A stretch of 64,000 bases of DNA from Pseudidiomarina indica (lineage in GTDB: Bacteria > Pseudomonadota > Gammaproteobacteria > Enterobacterales > Alteromonadaceae), in the NCBI RefSeq assembly GCF_900104245.1, contig NZ_FMXN01000002.1, positions 1 to 64,000 of the forward strand, given 5' to 3'. This document shows, one piece after another, positions 25,331-34,785 of the stretch. Position 1 is the stretch's first letter. Every line of letters begins with the position of its first letter. Position numbers and translations under genes: made by a program. The notes under the pieces were generated by a model that was not told where the DNA came from, ran no database searches, and saw only the letters and a list, made by a program, of their open reading frames with translations.

Positions 25331-25669
25331 ATGACAAACCAGAACGATGCTGTCGTCGCACAAAACAAACAATACACGCTAATTATCTATGTTTTGCAAT
25401 TAGTATCACTTGTCACCGGCATCACCGCGATTATCGGGGTGGTGATGAACTACCTGAAACGTGACGAAGTTCGCGGAACAATCCTCGAGTCGCACTTTGA
25501 ATGGCAAATTAAAACCTTCTGGTGGATGCTCTTGTGGGTCATTGTCGGAAGCATCTTAACCATTTTCGTCATTGGCGCCCTGGTGTTTCTGGCTGCTGCT
25601 ATTTGGTATATTTACCGTGCGGTGAAAGGATTGATTAATCTGAACGAAAACAAGCCTATGGCAGTATAA
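25331..25669 (+). CDS. DUF4870-like small membrane protein
   Basis: A protein of about 112 residues with three hydrophobic segments (about 15-40, 61-82 and 85-100) and the DUF4870-type element ESHFEWQIKTFWW between the first two. Family members are inner membrane proteins of unknown function. ATG 25331 follows GAGGGAACAATA and gives the family start, so the upstream in-frame start at 25289 is rejected. A strong terminator follows, and the gene is probably monocistronic. Confidence 0.8.
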   Translation: MTNQNDAVVAQNKQYTLIIYVLQLVSLVTGITAIIGVVMNYLKRDEVRGTILESHFEWQIKTFWWMLLWVIVGSILTIFVIGALVFLAAAIWYIYRAVKGLINLNENKPMAV

Positions 25670-25677
25670 GTTGAGGT

Positions 25678-25706
25678 GGCGTGCAACGGTGTTGCACGCC
25701 ATTTTT
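25678..25706 (+). terminator. Rho-independent terminator
   Basis: GGCGTGCAAC (25678-25687) pairs with GTTGCACGCC (25691-25700) around a GGT loop and is followed by ATTTTTA. Confidence 0.92.
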
Positions 25707-26499
25707 AACGCCGCGGGGCTGCGCCTTTCGGCCGTGGGTATTTAGGTCGCCGACTACGATGCCCTTCCGGTGCCAAGCCGGTCGAATGTTCAATGGATTT
25801 CATTAACTCCGCCATTTCAGCATCGGTTAAATTCCGCCATTGCCCCACTTGTAGATGCCCCAACCGAATATTCATAATGCGCGTACGCTCTAGCTTACGC
25901 ACTTCATAGCCAAAATACTCACACATCCGACGAATCTGTCGGTTCATTCCCTCAACAATCACCATTTTCAAGACAAAGGTTGAGAGCTGTTGGACTTTGC
26001 AACGCTTGGTGCGCGTACCCAGAATAGGTACGCCGTTGGCCATTCCACGAATAAATTCTGGGGTAATCGGTTTATGCACCGTCACGATATACTCTTTTTC
26101 GTGTTGGTTACCGGCCCGCAATATCTTATTCACCAAGTCACCGTTACTGGTGAGGAAAATCAGCCCTTGCGAGTCTTTGTCTAAACGACCAATGGGGAAA
26201 ATACGAGTCCGGTGCCCCACAAACTTCTCAATGTTTTGCGGTTCTGCGGGATCCGTTGTGCTCACAATCCCCACTGGCTTATTCAGTGCGATAAACACAA
26301 ATCGCTCTTTATCTTGCGCCTTGATCAGCCGACCATTGACCCGCACGCTATCGCCTGGGCCCACTTTATCGCCAACCACGGCCACGCGGTCATTTAAGGT
26401 CACTTGCCCTTGTTCAATAAAGCGATCGGCTTCACGGCGCGAACACAGGCCGCTTTCACTAATAAATTTATTTAGGCGAACGGCCTCTCGTGTTTGCAT
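25705..26499 (-). CDS. rluF: 23S rRNA pseudouridine synthase RluF
   Basis: A 264-residue protein has an N-terminal S4 RNA-binding domain ([20 protein letters not shown]) and a pseudouridine synthase core with the catalytic motif [10 protein letters not shown] (Asp at about 103). [17 protein letters not shown], typical of the RsuA/RluF branch, and a basic tail follow. RluF modifies U2604 of 23S rRNA in E. coli. The gene starts 6 bases after prpF on the same strand, with its GAGG ribosome site overlapping the prpF stop, so it is probably the last gene of the methylcitrate operon transcript. That placement is unusual. Confidence 0.9.
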   Translation of the reverse strand: MQTREAVRLNKFISESGLCSRREADRFIEQGQVTLNDRVAVVGDKVGPGDSVRVNGRLIKAQDKERFVFIALNKPVGIVSTTDPAEPQNIEKFVGHRTRIFPIGRLDKDSQGLIFLTSNGDLVNKILRAGNQHEKEYIVTVHKPITPEFIRGMANGVPILGTRTKRCKVQQLSTFVLKMVIVEGMNRQIRRMCEYFGYEVRKLERTRIMNIRLGHLQVGQWRNLTDAEMAELMKSIEHSTGLAPEGHRSRRPKYPRPKGAAPRR

Positions 26500-26505
26500 A
26501 CTACC

Positions 26506-27696
26506 TCAAACTTGTTCTGCTGGAACGTACACCCATCCATCCATCAAGATACGTGCGCTCCGACTCATAATGGCTTTAGTTACCGTCCATTGGCCTGCCT
26601 GACATTCGGCTGCTGCGCCAACGCGTAGCGTACCTGATGGATGGCCAAAGGTCACTTGTTCACGCTCGCCACCACCCGCTGCAAGGTTCACTAAGGTACC
26701 CGGCACCGCTGCCGCCGCAGCAATCGCCACTGCCGCAGTGCCCATCATGGCATGATGCAGTTTCCCCATGGATAAGGCGCGTACCAATAAATCAATCTCG
26801 GACGCCGCAATTGCTTTGCCACTGGAGGCCGTGTAATCGGCAGGAGGCGCAACAAAGGCAATTTTCGGAGTATGCTGACGCGCAGCCGCTTCCTCCAACG
26901 ATTGGATCAAGCCCATCTGCAACGCCCCATGCGCACGCAAGGTTTCAAACCGTGCCAATGCTTGCGCATCTTCGTTAATGGCACCTTGCAGCTCGGTTCC
27001 GGTATAGCCAATCTCTTTGGCATTCACAAAAATAGTAGGAATGCCCGCGTTAATAAAGGTGGCCTGCAATTTACCAAAGCCGGGAACGTCAAACTCATCA
27101 ACCACGTTGCCGGTTGGGAACATGGCTCCGCCAGCCCCATCGTCATCCGCCGCTGGGTCAATAAAAGCAACTTGGACTTCGGCCGCAGGAAAGGTGACAC
27201 CGTCTAGCTCAAAATCCCCTGCTTCTTGCACCTGCCCATTGCGCATCGGCACCTGAGCAATAATGGTTTTTTCAATGTTGGCTTGCCAAATACGGACTTC
27301 GCAAAGGCCGTCGGCGGGTACCCGCTCCGGTGCAATCAACCCTTGGGTAATGGCGAACGCCCCTACCGCCGCGGTTAAATTCCCGCAGTTGCCACTCCAA
27401 TCCACAAAGGCTTGGTCAATCGCAACCTGACCGAACAGATAGTCCACGTCATGATTGGCGCGGGTGCTCTTATCAAGAATGACTACTTTACTGGTACTGG
27501 ACGTAGCACCACCCATCCCATCGGTCTGTTTACCGTAAGGATCCGGGCTGCCAATCACGCGTAGCATCAAGCGGTCACGTGCAGCACCCGGCTGTTGAGC
27601 TGCCGCTGGCAGCTCTGAACGTTTAAAAAACACCCCTTTGGAGGTGCCGCCACGCATATAGGTGGCGGCAATTTTCAATTGCGGAGCGTACGTCAT
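26506..27696 (-). CDS. prpF: 2-methylaconitate cis-trans isomerase PrpF
   Basis: A 396-residue enzyme of the PrpF family. Marks include the N-terminal YMRGGTSKGVFF, SPDPYGKQTDGMGGATSSTSKV, GNCGNLTAAVGAFA and GKLHHAMMGT. It isomerises trans- to cis-2-methylaconitate, allowing the AcnD route of the methylcitrate cycle to proceed. The gene shares one base with the stop of acnD, consistent with tight coupling; prpF and acnD almost always occur together. Confidence 0.95.
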   Translation of the reverse strand: MTYAPQLKIAATYMRGGTSKGVFFKRSELPAAAQQPGAARDRLMLRVIGSPDPYGKQTDGMGGATSSTSKVVILDKSTRANHDVDYLFGQVAIDQAFVDWSGNCGNLTAAVGAFAITQGLIAPERVPADGLCEVRIWQANIEKTIIAQVPMRNGQVQEAGDFELDGVTFPAAEVQVAFIDPAADDDGAGGAMFPTGNVVDEFDVPGFGKLQATFINAGIPTIFVNAKEIGYTGTELQGAINEDAQALARFETLRAHGALQMGLIQSLEEAAARQHTPKIAFVAPPADYTASSGKAIAASEIDLLVRALSMGKLHHAMMGTAAVAIAAAAAVPGTLVNLAAGGGEREQVTFGHPSGTLRVGAAAECQAGQWTVTKAIMSRSARILMDGWVYVPAEQV

Positions 27697-30293
27697 TAGG
27701 ACACCTCACCCGCTAAGAAGTCATCAGCAAAGCGTTGCAATACGCCGCCCGCTGAATAAATAGAGACTTCTTCAGCTGTATCAAGACGACAAATGGTCGG
27801 TACTTTAACCACCTCACCATTGCGGCGACGAATCACCAAGGTCATGGTGGTGCCTGGCGCAACCTCCCCCTCGACATCAAAGGTTTCAGTGCCATCAATG
27901 CCAAGCGTCTTGCGTGTTGTGCCTGCTTCAAACTCCAGCGGCAACACGCCCATGCCAATTAAGTTGGTCCGGTGAATCCGCTCAAACCCTTCTGCCACGA
28001 TGCACTCAACGCCTGCTAACCGAACACCTTTCGCGGCCCAGTCACGTGATGAACCCTGACCGTAGTCAGCGCCAGCAATGATAATGAGCGGTTGCTTGCG
28101 TTCCATGTAGGTTTCAATCGCTTCCCACATCCGCATGACTTGCCCTTCAGGCTCTACCCGCGCCAATGAACCTTGACGCACCTTCCCTTGCTCGTCCAAC
28201 ACCATTTCATTAAACAGCTTGGGGTTGGCAAAGGTCGCCCGCTGGGCGGTTAAGTGGTCACCACGGTGTGTTGCGTAGCTGTTGAAATCCTCTTCAGGTA
28301 AGCCCATTTTGGCAAGGTATTCACCCGCTGCACTGTTTGCCAGAATCGCGTTCGACGGTGATAAGTGATCGGTGGTGATGTTATCGCCTAACACCGCCAA
28401 TGGCCGCATGCCACGTAACGTGTTTTCCGTCGCTAACGCGCCTTCCCAATAAGGAGGACGGCGAATATAGGTGCTTTGCGGACGCCAATCATACAGCGGA
28501 CTAATGGTCTCACCGTAATCCACATCAATGCTGAACATCGGGTCATACACCTGACGGAATTGCTCCGGTTTCACCGCAGTTTTAACAATAGCATCGATTT
28601 CTTCATCGCTAGGCCAAATGTCTTTCAAGGTAATGGGGTTGCCGTTTGCGTCGTACCCTAACGGGTCCTTCTCAATATCAAACCGAATGGTTCCCGCAAT
28701 CGCGTAGGCTACCACCAACGGCGGAGAGGCTAAAAACGCTTGTTTCGCATAAGGGTGGATCCGCCCGTCAAAGTTACGGTTCCCCGATAACACCGCCACC
28801 GAATACAAATCACGATCGATAATTTCTTGCTGAATGGCTGGGTCTAGCGCACCACTCATGCCGTTACAGGTGGTACAAGCAAAACCAACCACACCGAAAC
28901 CAAGTTGCTCTAACTCAGGCAACAAATCAGCATCTTCCAGGTACATTTTTACGGTCTTAGAGCCCGGTGCCAGGGAGGTTTTCACCCAAGGTTTGCGCGT
29001 TAAGCCTAACCGATTTGCGTTGCGTGCAATTAAGCCCGACGCAATCATGTTGCGTGGGTTACTAGTATTGGTACAGCTTGTAATGGCTGCAATAATGACT
29101 GCACCATCCGGCATCAATCCGTCTTCAGGTTGCTCGATGGGCTTAGCAATGCCGCGTTGACTCAGTTCCGCTGCAGGTAATAACGCATGCGGGTTGGAAG
29201 GACCAGCAAGGTTCCGTTCAACGCTGCTTAAGTCGAAACGTAGAGTGCGCTCGTACTCTGCTCCTTTCATGGCGTCGGCCCACAAACCGGTTTGTTTCGC
29301 GTAACATTCGACCAGCTCAATTTGCTGCTCGTCACGGCCCGTTAATTTCAAATAATCAATGGTTTGTTGATCAATGTAGAACATGGCTGCCGTGGCACCA
29401 TATTCAGGGGTCATGTTGGAAATGGTCGCGCGGTCACCCACCGACAGGTTATCTGCCCCTTCACCATAGAATTCAAGGTAGGCTCCTACCACCCGCTCTT
29501 GGCGTAGGAACTGGGTAATCGCAAGCACCAAGTCGGTGCCGGTAATGCCCGGTTGGAGGCGGCCTACCAGTTCGACCCCGATGATTTCTGGCAAGCGCAT
29601 GTAGGACGCGCGGCCCAACATCACACTTTCAGCTTCCAAACCACCCACGCCAACGGAAATAACCCCCAGCGCATCCACCATCGGTGTATGACTATCGGTA
29701 CCCACACAGGTATCTGGGAAGGCAACGTTGTCGCGAACTTGCACCACTGGCGACATTTTCTCCAGGTTAATTTGGTGCATGATGCCATTGCCCGGAGGAA
29801 TCACATCTACGTTTTTAAAGGCTTTTTTAATCCAGTTGATAAAGTGGAAGCGGTCATCGTTGCGTCGGTCTTCAATCGCTCGGTTCTTCTCAAACGCATC
29901 TTTCTCAAAACCAGCATGTTCTACCGCCAATGAGTGGTCCACAATTAATTGAGTCGGTACCACTGGGTTGACTTTAGCAGGGTCCCCACCACGCTCGGCA
30001 ATGGCGTCGCGCAAACCCGCTAAATCCACAAAAGCGGTTTGCCCAAGAATATCGTGGCATACGACTCGTGCCGGATACCAAGGAAAGTCCAAATCACGTT
30101 TGCGCTCAACAATTTGACTTAAAAATGCGGGAAGTTCATCTGCCTCGCAGCGCCGAACCAACTGTTCAGCAAGCACTTTTGATGTATACGGCAGCCCGTC
30201 ATAGGCGCCAGGTTGAATCGCTTCGACCGCGGCACGCGCATCATAATATTGCAGCGTGGTGCCCGGGAGCGGTTTTCGGTATTGGTGAGTCAT
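27696..30293 (-). CDS. acnD: Fe/S-dependent 2-methylcitrate dehydratase AcnD
   Basis: A protein of about 865 residues of the aconitase superfamily. The three [4Fe-4S] ligand cysteines lie in ITSCTNTSNP and CTTCNGMSG, with the C-terminal swivel domain carrying ADYGQGSSRDWAAKG. It dehydrates 2-methylcitrate to 2-methylaconitate in propionate catabolism. ATG 30293 is preferred over an upstream in-frame start because an AGAGG-like site precedes it and the family N-terminus begins there. It lies between prpC and prpF, with a terminator-like hairpin in the 82-base gap after prpC. Confidence 0.95.
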   Translation of the reverse strand: MTHQYRKPLPGTTLQYYDARAAVEAIQPGAYDGLPYTSKVLAEQLVRRCEADELPAFLSQIVERKRDLDFPWYPARVVCHDILGQTAFVDLAGLRDAIAERGGDPAKVNPVVPTQLIVDHSLAVEHAGFEKDAFEKNRAIEDRRNDDRFHFINWIKKAFKNVDVIPPGNGIMHQINLEKMSPVVQVRDNVAFPDTCVGTDSHTPMVDALGVISVGVGGLEAESVMLGRASYMRLPEIIGVELVGRLQPGITGTDLVLAITQFLRQERVVGAYLEFYGEGADNLSVGDRATISNMTPEYGATAAMFYIDQQTIDYLKLTGRDEQQIELVECYAKQTGLWADAMKGAEYERTLRFDLSSVERNLAGPSNPHALLPAAELSQRGIAKPIEQPEDGLMPDGAVIIAAITSCTNTSNPRNMIASGLIARNANRLGLTRKPWVKTSLAPGSKTVKMYLEDADLLPELEQLGFGVVGFACTTCNGMSGALDPAIQQEIIDRDLYSVAVLSGNRNFDGRIHPYAKQAFLASPPLVVAYAIAGTIRFDIEKDPLGYDANGNPITLKDIWPSDEEIDAIVKTAVKPEQFRQVYDPMFSIDVDYGETISPLYDWRPQSTYIRRPPYWEGALATENTLRGMRPLAVLGDNITTDHLSPSNAILANSAAGEYLAKMGLPEEDFNSYATHRGDHLTAQRATFANPKLFNEMVLDEQGKVRQGSLARVEPEGQVMRMWEAIETYMERKQPLIIIAGADYGQGSSRDWAAKGVRLAGVECIVAEGFERIHRTNLIGMGVLPLEFEAGTTRKTLGIDGTETFDVEGEVAPGTTMTLVIRRRNGEVVKVPTICRLDTAEEVSIYSAGGVLQRFADDFLAGEVS

Positions 30294-30339
30294 AGCAAGG
30301 CCTCTCGTTCGACTACTAGGGAATCGTTGCAAGCATCCA

Positions 30340-30363
30340 AAAGAGGCACCGTGGTGCCTCTTT
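30340..30363 (-). terminator. Intercistronic terminator-like hairpin between prpC and acnD
   Basis: AAAGAGGCACC (30340-30350) is the exact complement of GGTGCCTCTTT (30353-30363). Read on the minus strand the stem ends in CTCTTTTGG, a short U-run. Placed inside the operon, it could cause partial termination or processing and lower acnD-prpF-rluF expression relative to prpBC. Confidence 0.7.
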
Positions 30364-30375
30364 ATTCGCGACTAC

Positions 30376-31500
30376 TTAGCGGTCTGCTAAGCTAGGTACT
30401 GGACGTGGACCCGGTCCAATATAGTCTGCGCTGGGGCGAATAATCCGGTTATTCGCGCGTTGTTCTTTCACATGTGCGGTCCAACCAGACACGCGTGACA
30501 TGACAAAAATTGGGGTGAACAGCTTGGTTGGAATGCCCATGTAATGATAGGCAGAGGCATGGAAAAAGTCTGCATTGGGGAACAGTTTTTTCTCCCGCCA
30601 CATCACTTCTTCACAGCGTACTGACACATCATATAAACGGCGATCGCCAAACTCTTGGGCAAGTTTTTCAGACCAGGCTTTAATAATATCATTGCGCGGG
30701 TCACATTCGCGATAAATCGCATGCCCAAAGCCCATGATTTTTTCTTTGCGCTCTAACATCCCCAATAAGGTTTGTTCGGCATCTTCTGGATCCTTCATAT
30801 TTTCAATTAAATCCATGGCTGCTTCGTTGGCGCCACCATGCAAAGGACCACGCAAAGAGCCGATGGCTCCAGTCACGCAAGAAAAAATATCCGATAAAGT
30901 TGACGCACAAACACGTGCGGTAAAGGTCGATGCGTTAAACTCATGCTCTGCATACAGAATCAGCGACGTGTTCATCACATCAATGTGCAATTGAGAAGGC
31001 TTTTTATCATGCAGCAAGTGCAAGAAATGCGCGCCAATTGAGTCATCGTCCGTCGCCGTTTCAATGCGTACCCCGTCGTGACTAAAGCGATACCAGTACA
31101 AGAGAATACTTGGGAAGACAGCCAGCATGCGCTCAATTTTGGCATCGGCTTGGCTGAAATCTTCTTCCGGCTCCAAATTTCCTAAAAACGAACAGCCGGT
31201 CCGCATCACGTCCATCGGGTGAGCATCGGCAGGAATCCGTTCAAGCACGTCTTTTAATGCTTGCGGCAATCCACGCTGTTGCTTCAACCGCGCTTTGTAG
31301 TCTGCTAATTGCGCTTGCTTCGGCAATTCGCCGTGAGCGAGTAAGTAGGCCACTTCTTCAAAGCTGACTTTATCCGCCAATTCTTTAATATCGTAGCCAT
31401 AATAAGTTAAACCTGAGCCACTTTTGCCAACGGTACAAAGCGCGGTTTCACCCGCAACTTGGCCGCGTAAACCCGCGCCTGTTAATTTCTTATCGACCAT
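30376..31500 (-). CDS. prpC: 2-methylcitrate synthase PrpC
   Basis: A 374-residue citrate synthase-family enzyme condensing propionyl-CoA with oxaloacetate to 2-methylcitrate. Family marks are LRGQVAGETALCTVGKSGSGLTYYGYDI, LILYAEHEFNASTFTARV, GSLRGPLHGGANEAAM, MGFGHAIYRECDPR and the C-terminal GWTAHVKEQRANNRIIRPSADYIGP. The catalytic His and Asp are present in GPLHGGAN and the C-terminal region. The gene is 29 bases downstream of prpB. Confidence 0.95.
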   Translation of the reverse strand: MVDKKLTGAGLRGQVAGETALCTVGKSGSGLTYYGYDIKELADKVSFEEVAYLLAHGELPKQAQLADYKARLKQQRGLPQALKDVLERIPADAHPMDVMRTGCSFLGNLEPEEDFSQADAKIERMLAVFPSILLYWYRFSHDGVRIETATDDDSIGAHFLHLLHDKKPSQLHIDVMNTSLILYAEHEFNASTFTARVCASTLSDIFSCVTGAIGSLRGPLHGGANEAAMDLIENMKDPEDAEQTLLGMLERKEKIMGFGHAIYRECDPRNDIIKAWSEKLAQEFGDRRLYDVSVRCEEVMWREKKLFPNADFFHASAYHYMGIPTKLFTPIFVMSRVSGWTAHVKEQRANNRIIRPSADYIGPGPRPVPSLADR

Positions 31501-31529
31501 GGTTAACTCCTTTGTTTGTTTGTTCGTTC

Positions 31530-32411
31530 TTATTGTTTTTTAAATAATTGATCTAATTTATCTTCGAACGCGTGGTAGTTGAGGAAGTCATATAATTCTG
31601 CCCGCGTCTGCATGGTATCCACCACATCTTGCTGGTGACCATTGGTTAAAATGCTCTGATAGACATTCAACGCTGCTTTGTTCATCGCACGGAATGCGCT
31701 CAATGGGTAAAGAATTAATTCAATTCCCGCGCCAGCTAACTCATCTTTGCTAAACAATGGCGTCGCACCGAACTCGGTAATATTCGCCAGCACCGGCACG
31801 TCCAAGGCGCTGGTAAAGGCTTGGTAATGTTCCAACGTGTGCACTGCTTCAGCAAAAATCGCATCAGCACCGGCTTCCACACAGGCTTGTGCCCGCTCAA
31901 TGGCTGCAGCTAACCCTTCTTGCTGGAACGCATCGGTACGCGCCATGATGTAAAAGTTTTCATCGGTCCGCGCATCCACCGCTGCTTTCACCCGATCCAC
32001 CATCTCCGCTTGTGAAACAATTTCTTTATTCGGGCGATGGCCACAGCGTTTTTGCGCAACTTGGTCTTCAATATGGAAGCCTGCAGCGCCGGCCCGCGTC
32101 ATTTCTTTGACCGTCCGAGCAATATTAAACGCCCCACCCCAACCGGTATCGGCATCCACTAACAAAGGCACTTCCGTCGCCCCCGTAATGCGGCGAATAT
32201 CCTCACACACATCATTCAATGAGGTCATGCCTAAATCAGGCAAACCAAAGGACGCGTTGGCAACCCCTGCGCCAGATAAATAAATGGCTTGGTGCCCGAT
32301 ACGCTCTGCCATCATTGCCGTGTACGCGTTGATGGTACCAACAATTTGTAGCGGCTTGTTGTTGGCAATCGCTTGCCGAAACTTTGCGCCAGCACTATAG
32401 ATTTGAGTCAT
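31530..32411 (-). CDS. prpB: Methylisocitrate lyase PrpB
   Basis: A 293-residue PEP mutase/isocitrate lyase superfamily enzyme. The motif [12 protein letters not shown] carries the catalytic Cys, and [25 protein letters not shown] and [10 protein letters not shown] mark the metal site. It splits 2-methylisocitrate to pyruvate and succinate, the last step of the cycle. It follows the GntR regulator gene by one base and is the first enzyme gene of the operon. Confidence 0.95.
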   Translation of the reverse strand: MTQIYSAGAKFRQAIANNKPLQIVGTINAYTAMMAERIGHQAIYLSGAGVANASFGLPDLGMTSLNDVCEDIRRITGATEVPLLVDADTGWGGAFNIARTVKEMTRAGAAGFHIEDQVAQKRCGHRPNKEIVSQAEMVDRVKAAVDARTDENFYIMARTDAFQQEGLAAAIERAQACVEAGADAIFAEAVHTLEHYQAFTSALDVPVLANITEFGATPLFSKDELAGAGIELILYPLSAFRAMNKAALNVYQSILTNGHQQDVVDTMQTRAELYDFLNYHAFEDKLDQLFKKQ

Positions 32412-32412
32412 A

Positions 32413-33114
32413 TCACTTTCCTAATTGTTGCAGTTTCAATTCGATATTGCCACGCGACGCCGCAATATGGCGCCGCATTAGCAAATCCGCTAACTCGCCA
32501 TCGCGATTCGCAATGGCGTTAATAATGGCTTTATGTTCATCAAACGCGCGCGAAACTCGCGGTCCATTCATTCCCAACTGCACCCGATACATGCGGACTA
32601 AAAAATACAGTTCATCGCACAGCATATTAATCAGATACGGGTTTTTGCTGCCCAAAATGATGCGGTAATGGAAATCCAAGTCCCCCGCTTCTTGATAGTA
32701 GCTTTCGCCCTCACGGACGCGTTGGGTGTCTAAATGTTGGTTCAGGAGCTCTTGCACTTGCTGAATTTCAGCATCGTCCATGTTTTCCGCTGCCAGCCGA
32801 CAGGCAAGACCTTCGAGCTCTTCACGGATCTGATACAGCGCGCATAAGCCTTCGCGGGATAACTTAACCACTCGGGCACCAGCATTGGGCGTTCGTTCAA
32901 TCAAATGACAACGTTCCAGTCGCGCCAATGCTTCGCGCAATGGAGCCCGACTCACGTTAAATTGACGCGCTAGCTCTGGTTCACTGATTTTACTGCCCGA
33001 CTCAATCTCACCTTCCACAATGGTGCGTTGAATTTCAAGCAGTAAGCGATCCGCAGCGGTAACCGGTGAGCGCCATAAAGGATTTTGAGGTTCGTTTGGC
33101 ATAATTGTCGACAT
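32413..33114 (-). CDS. GntR-family (FCD type) regulator of the methylcitrate operon
   Basis: A protein of up to 233 residues has an N-terminal winged helix ([38 protein letters not shown]) and a C-terminal FCD ligand-binding domain. It is the first gene of the prp operon, replacing the sigma-54 activator PrpR of enteric bacteria. It is probably a repressor relieved by a cycle intermediate such as 2-methylcitrate; that is inference. The start is uncertain (33114 or 33102), since a TTGTCGACAT half-conserved operator overlaps the first codons. Confidence 0.88.
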   Translation of the reverse strand: MSTIMPNEPQNPLWRSPVTAADRLLLEIQRTIVEGEIESGSKISEPELARQFNVSRAPLREALARLERCHLIERTPNAGARVVKLSREGLCALYQIREELEGLACRLAAENMDDAEIQQVQELLNQHLDTQRVREGESYYQEAGDLDFHYRIILGSKNPYLINMLCDELYFLVRMYRVQLGMNGPRVSRAFDEHKAIINAIANRDGELADLLMRRHIAASRGNIELKLQQLGK

Positions 33115-33176
33115 AATCCAAAGATAACTCGTATGATACGTCTAAATTTCACGCATTCCAAGTTTGAATCCGAATT

Positions 33177-33188
33177 ATTGTCGACAAT
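33177..33188. promoter_or_regulatory. Palindromic operator, GntR type
   Basis: ATTGTCGACAAT is a perfect 12-base palindrome 63 bases upstream of the GntR gene. It fits the TnGTnnACnA pattern bound by FCD-type GntR regulators. A near copy, TTGTCGACAT, lies at 33105-33114 over the regulator start codon. Two spaced copies suggest autoregulation by DNA bridging or road-block. Confidence 0.72.
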
Positions 33189-33205
33189 TTACAAAAGAGA
33201 TGAGG

Positions 33206-34063
33206 TTAATTTTTTGCGCTGATATACGACTGATGCTGAAACACATCCGCCAAAATCGATTGTTCCATGGAACTGCGCACCTGTGCTTTACAAGGGAACC
33301 GCACAATCAGATGAATCTCACCCGCGGCAGGCACTGACAAAGTAACCCGAGGCTCGGCCGAGGGCACGTTGATTCCGCGATAGTCACTCATCCGTTGCAT
33401 ATAGCGCCGCGCTTGCTCCAAATAATCGGCACAATGACGGTTGGCCGACTCCAACAACGCCAACTGCGCTGCTTGCCAATTGTCTTCCCGTTTAAACGGC
33501 ACCGTAAACACGTGCAAGACAAAATCATGGGTATAACTTTCGTTCACTACGGGCTCTGAAACAAACAGGGAGTTAGGGATTGAAATCATCCGCCCAGTCC
33601 GTTGATGGGAAAATTTCCCCGGCCCCACTTCCAAAATGGTGGTGGTCAGCAAATTTTGGTCAATCACATCCCCACGGAAATCTTTAATTTGAATGCGATC
33701 ACCAATACTAAACGCACTGCCGCTGGATTTGACCAAGCTTCCGGTTAAGCACATGATGAGCTCTTTGGTGGCCACCACAAAGGCCACCGCAATAGCCACT
33801 AAACCAAGGGCCAAGGAACGCAGCTCTTCGGCCCAAATCAGCATGAGCCCCAGCACCATAAACAACAGCAATATATTGCGGGTTTGTACCAACCAACGGC
33901 GGCGTAATTCAGTGGCTTTTACACTCTTACGAATAAACTTCGTAGAGATGGCACGGACAATCACAATCACCGCCACCAAAATGAGTGTCGCAACAATGGG
34001 GCGCAAGAGCTCCCCAGTAAACTCCATATCGCCCAACAAGCCCGTTAGGTTTTCTAAGTACAT
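33206..34063 (-). CDS. Small-conductance mechanosensitive channel (MscS family)
   Basis: A 285-residue inner membrane protein has membrane segments at about residues 18-40, 60-80 and 83-105. The pore-type helix and the MscS beta domain follow (FSIGDRIQIKDFRGDV, ISIPNSLFVSEPVVNES), with a short alpha/beta C-terminal domain. It probably opens under membrane tension to release solutes during hypo-osmotic shock. Its length equals the E. coli MscS size class, but its helix 3 (LALGLVAIAVAFVVATKELIM) is less Gly-rich than in the prototype, so gating may differ. Confidence 0.85.
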   Translation of the reverse strand: MYLENLTGLLGDMEFTGELLRPIVATLILVAVIVIVRAISTKFIRKSVKATELRRRWLVQTRNILLLFMVLGLMLIWAEELRSLALGLVAIAVAFVVATKELIMCLTGSLVKSSGSAFSIGDRIQIKDFRGDVIDQNLLTTTILEVGPGKFSHQRTGRMISIPNSLFVSEPVVNESYTHDFVLHVFTVPFKREDNWQAAQLALLESANRHCADYLEQARRYMQRMSDYRGINVPSAEPRVTLSVPAAGEIHLIVRFPCKAQVRSSMEQSILADVFQHQSYISAKN

Positions 34064-34119
34064 CGGTCCGCTAATCCTTTTATTTGTGCTTTAATTTGTT
34101 CATCCTTATATTACAACAT

Positions 34120-34153
34120 TCGTGTAAATAGTCAGTGCTAAACTCGTGTAAAT
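34120..34153 (+). repeat. Direct repeat of TCGTGTAAAT upstream of yceI
   Basis: Two exact 10-base copies occur at 34120-34129 and 34144-34153, spaced 24 bases apart. They sit just upstream of a TATGCTAT -10-like stretch of the YceI gene. The spacing is close to two helical turns plus a few bases and could reflect a regulator binding site. Confidence 0.4.
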
Positions 34154-34199
34154 CAAACGGCTATGCTATCTTTTATACCCCAACTAAAGGATGAACTGT

Positions 34200-34784
34200 A
34201 TGTCTATGAAAAATATTTTACCCATCGGGGCTTTGGCCGTAACACTCTTTAGCGCAACGGCAGCAGCTGACAGCTGGCAACTCGATAGTGAGCACTCAAG
34301 CTTGCACTTTGTTTCGGTAAAAAATGATCACATTGCAGAAACTCATCGCTTCACCGATATTCAAGGAAGCTGGGCTGACAATCAAGTCACGGTTGAAATT
34401 CCTGTGGTGGGCCTGGATACCCAAATTCCGATCCGCGATGAACGCATGCTGGAACACATTTTCAAGTCCACCGACTTTTCAGTGGTGACCGCGACAACCC
34501 GTTTGGATGATCAGTTGTTCCTGCAACTGGATGAAGGCGATACAATGCCCACCGCTGTGGAGCTGACCATTACCATCGCCGGTGCCAAGCAAACCATCAG
34601 CAGTCATATTCAAGTCACTCGTCTTGATGACGATCGCTTCCTGATTAATTCTATTCAACCGCTTATCATCGATGCCAAAGCCTTTGATTTAGTGGCTGGA
34701 GTGAATAAGTTGCGTGAGCTCGCTGGGTTAGCTCGAATTGATTACAGCGTGCCAGTCACCTTTAGTGTGCAATTCACTCGCTAA
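34200..34784 (+). CDS. YceI-family periplasmic lipid-binding-like protein
   Basis: About 194 residues with a signal peptide (cleavage after TAAA). The YceI beta-barrel signature is seen as WQLDSEHSSLHFVSVKNDHIAETHRF and the regions TQIPIRDERMLEHIF and AKAFDLVAGVNKLRELAGL. Relatives bind isoprenoid chains in the periplasm; some respond to stress or pH. ATG 34200 has AAGG 9 bases upstream; ATGs at 34191 and 34206 are alternatives. One base separates it from a GNAT acetyltransferase gene, so they are probably cotranscribed. Confidence 0.87.
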   Translation: MSMKNILPIGALAVTLFSATAAADSWQLDSEHSSLHFVSVKNDHIAETHRFTDIQGSWADNQVTVEIPVVGLDTQIPIRDERMLEHIFKSTDFSVVTATTRLDDQLFLQLDEGDTMPTAVELTITIAGAKQTISSHIQVTRLDDDRFLINSIQPLIIDAKAFDLVAGVNKLRELAGLARIDYSVPVTFSVQFTR

Positions 34785-34785
34785 C

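Noticed and set aside
25997-26602. A 201-codon open frame on the plus strand
   Set aside because: It lies wholly antisense to rluF and the prpF end, with no recognisable domain or signal.
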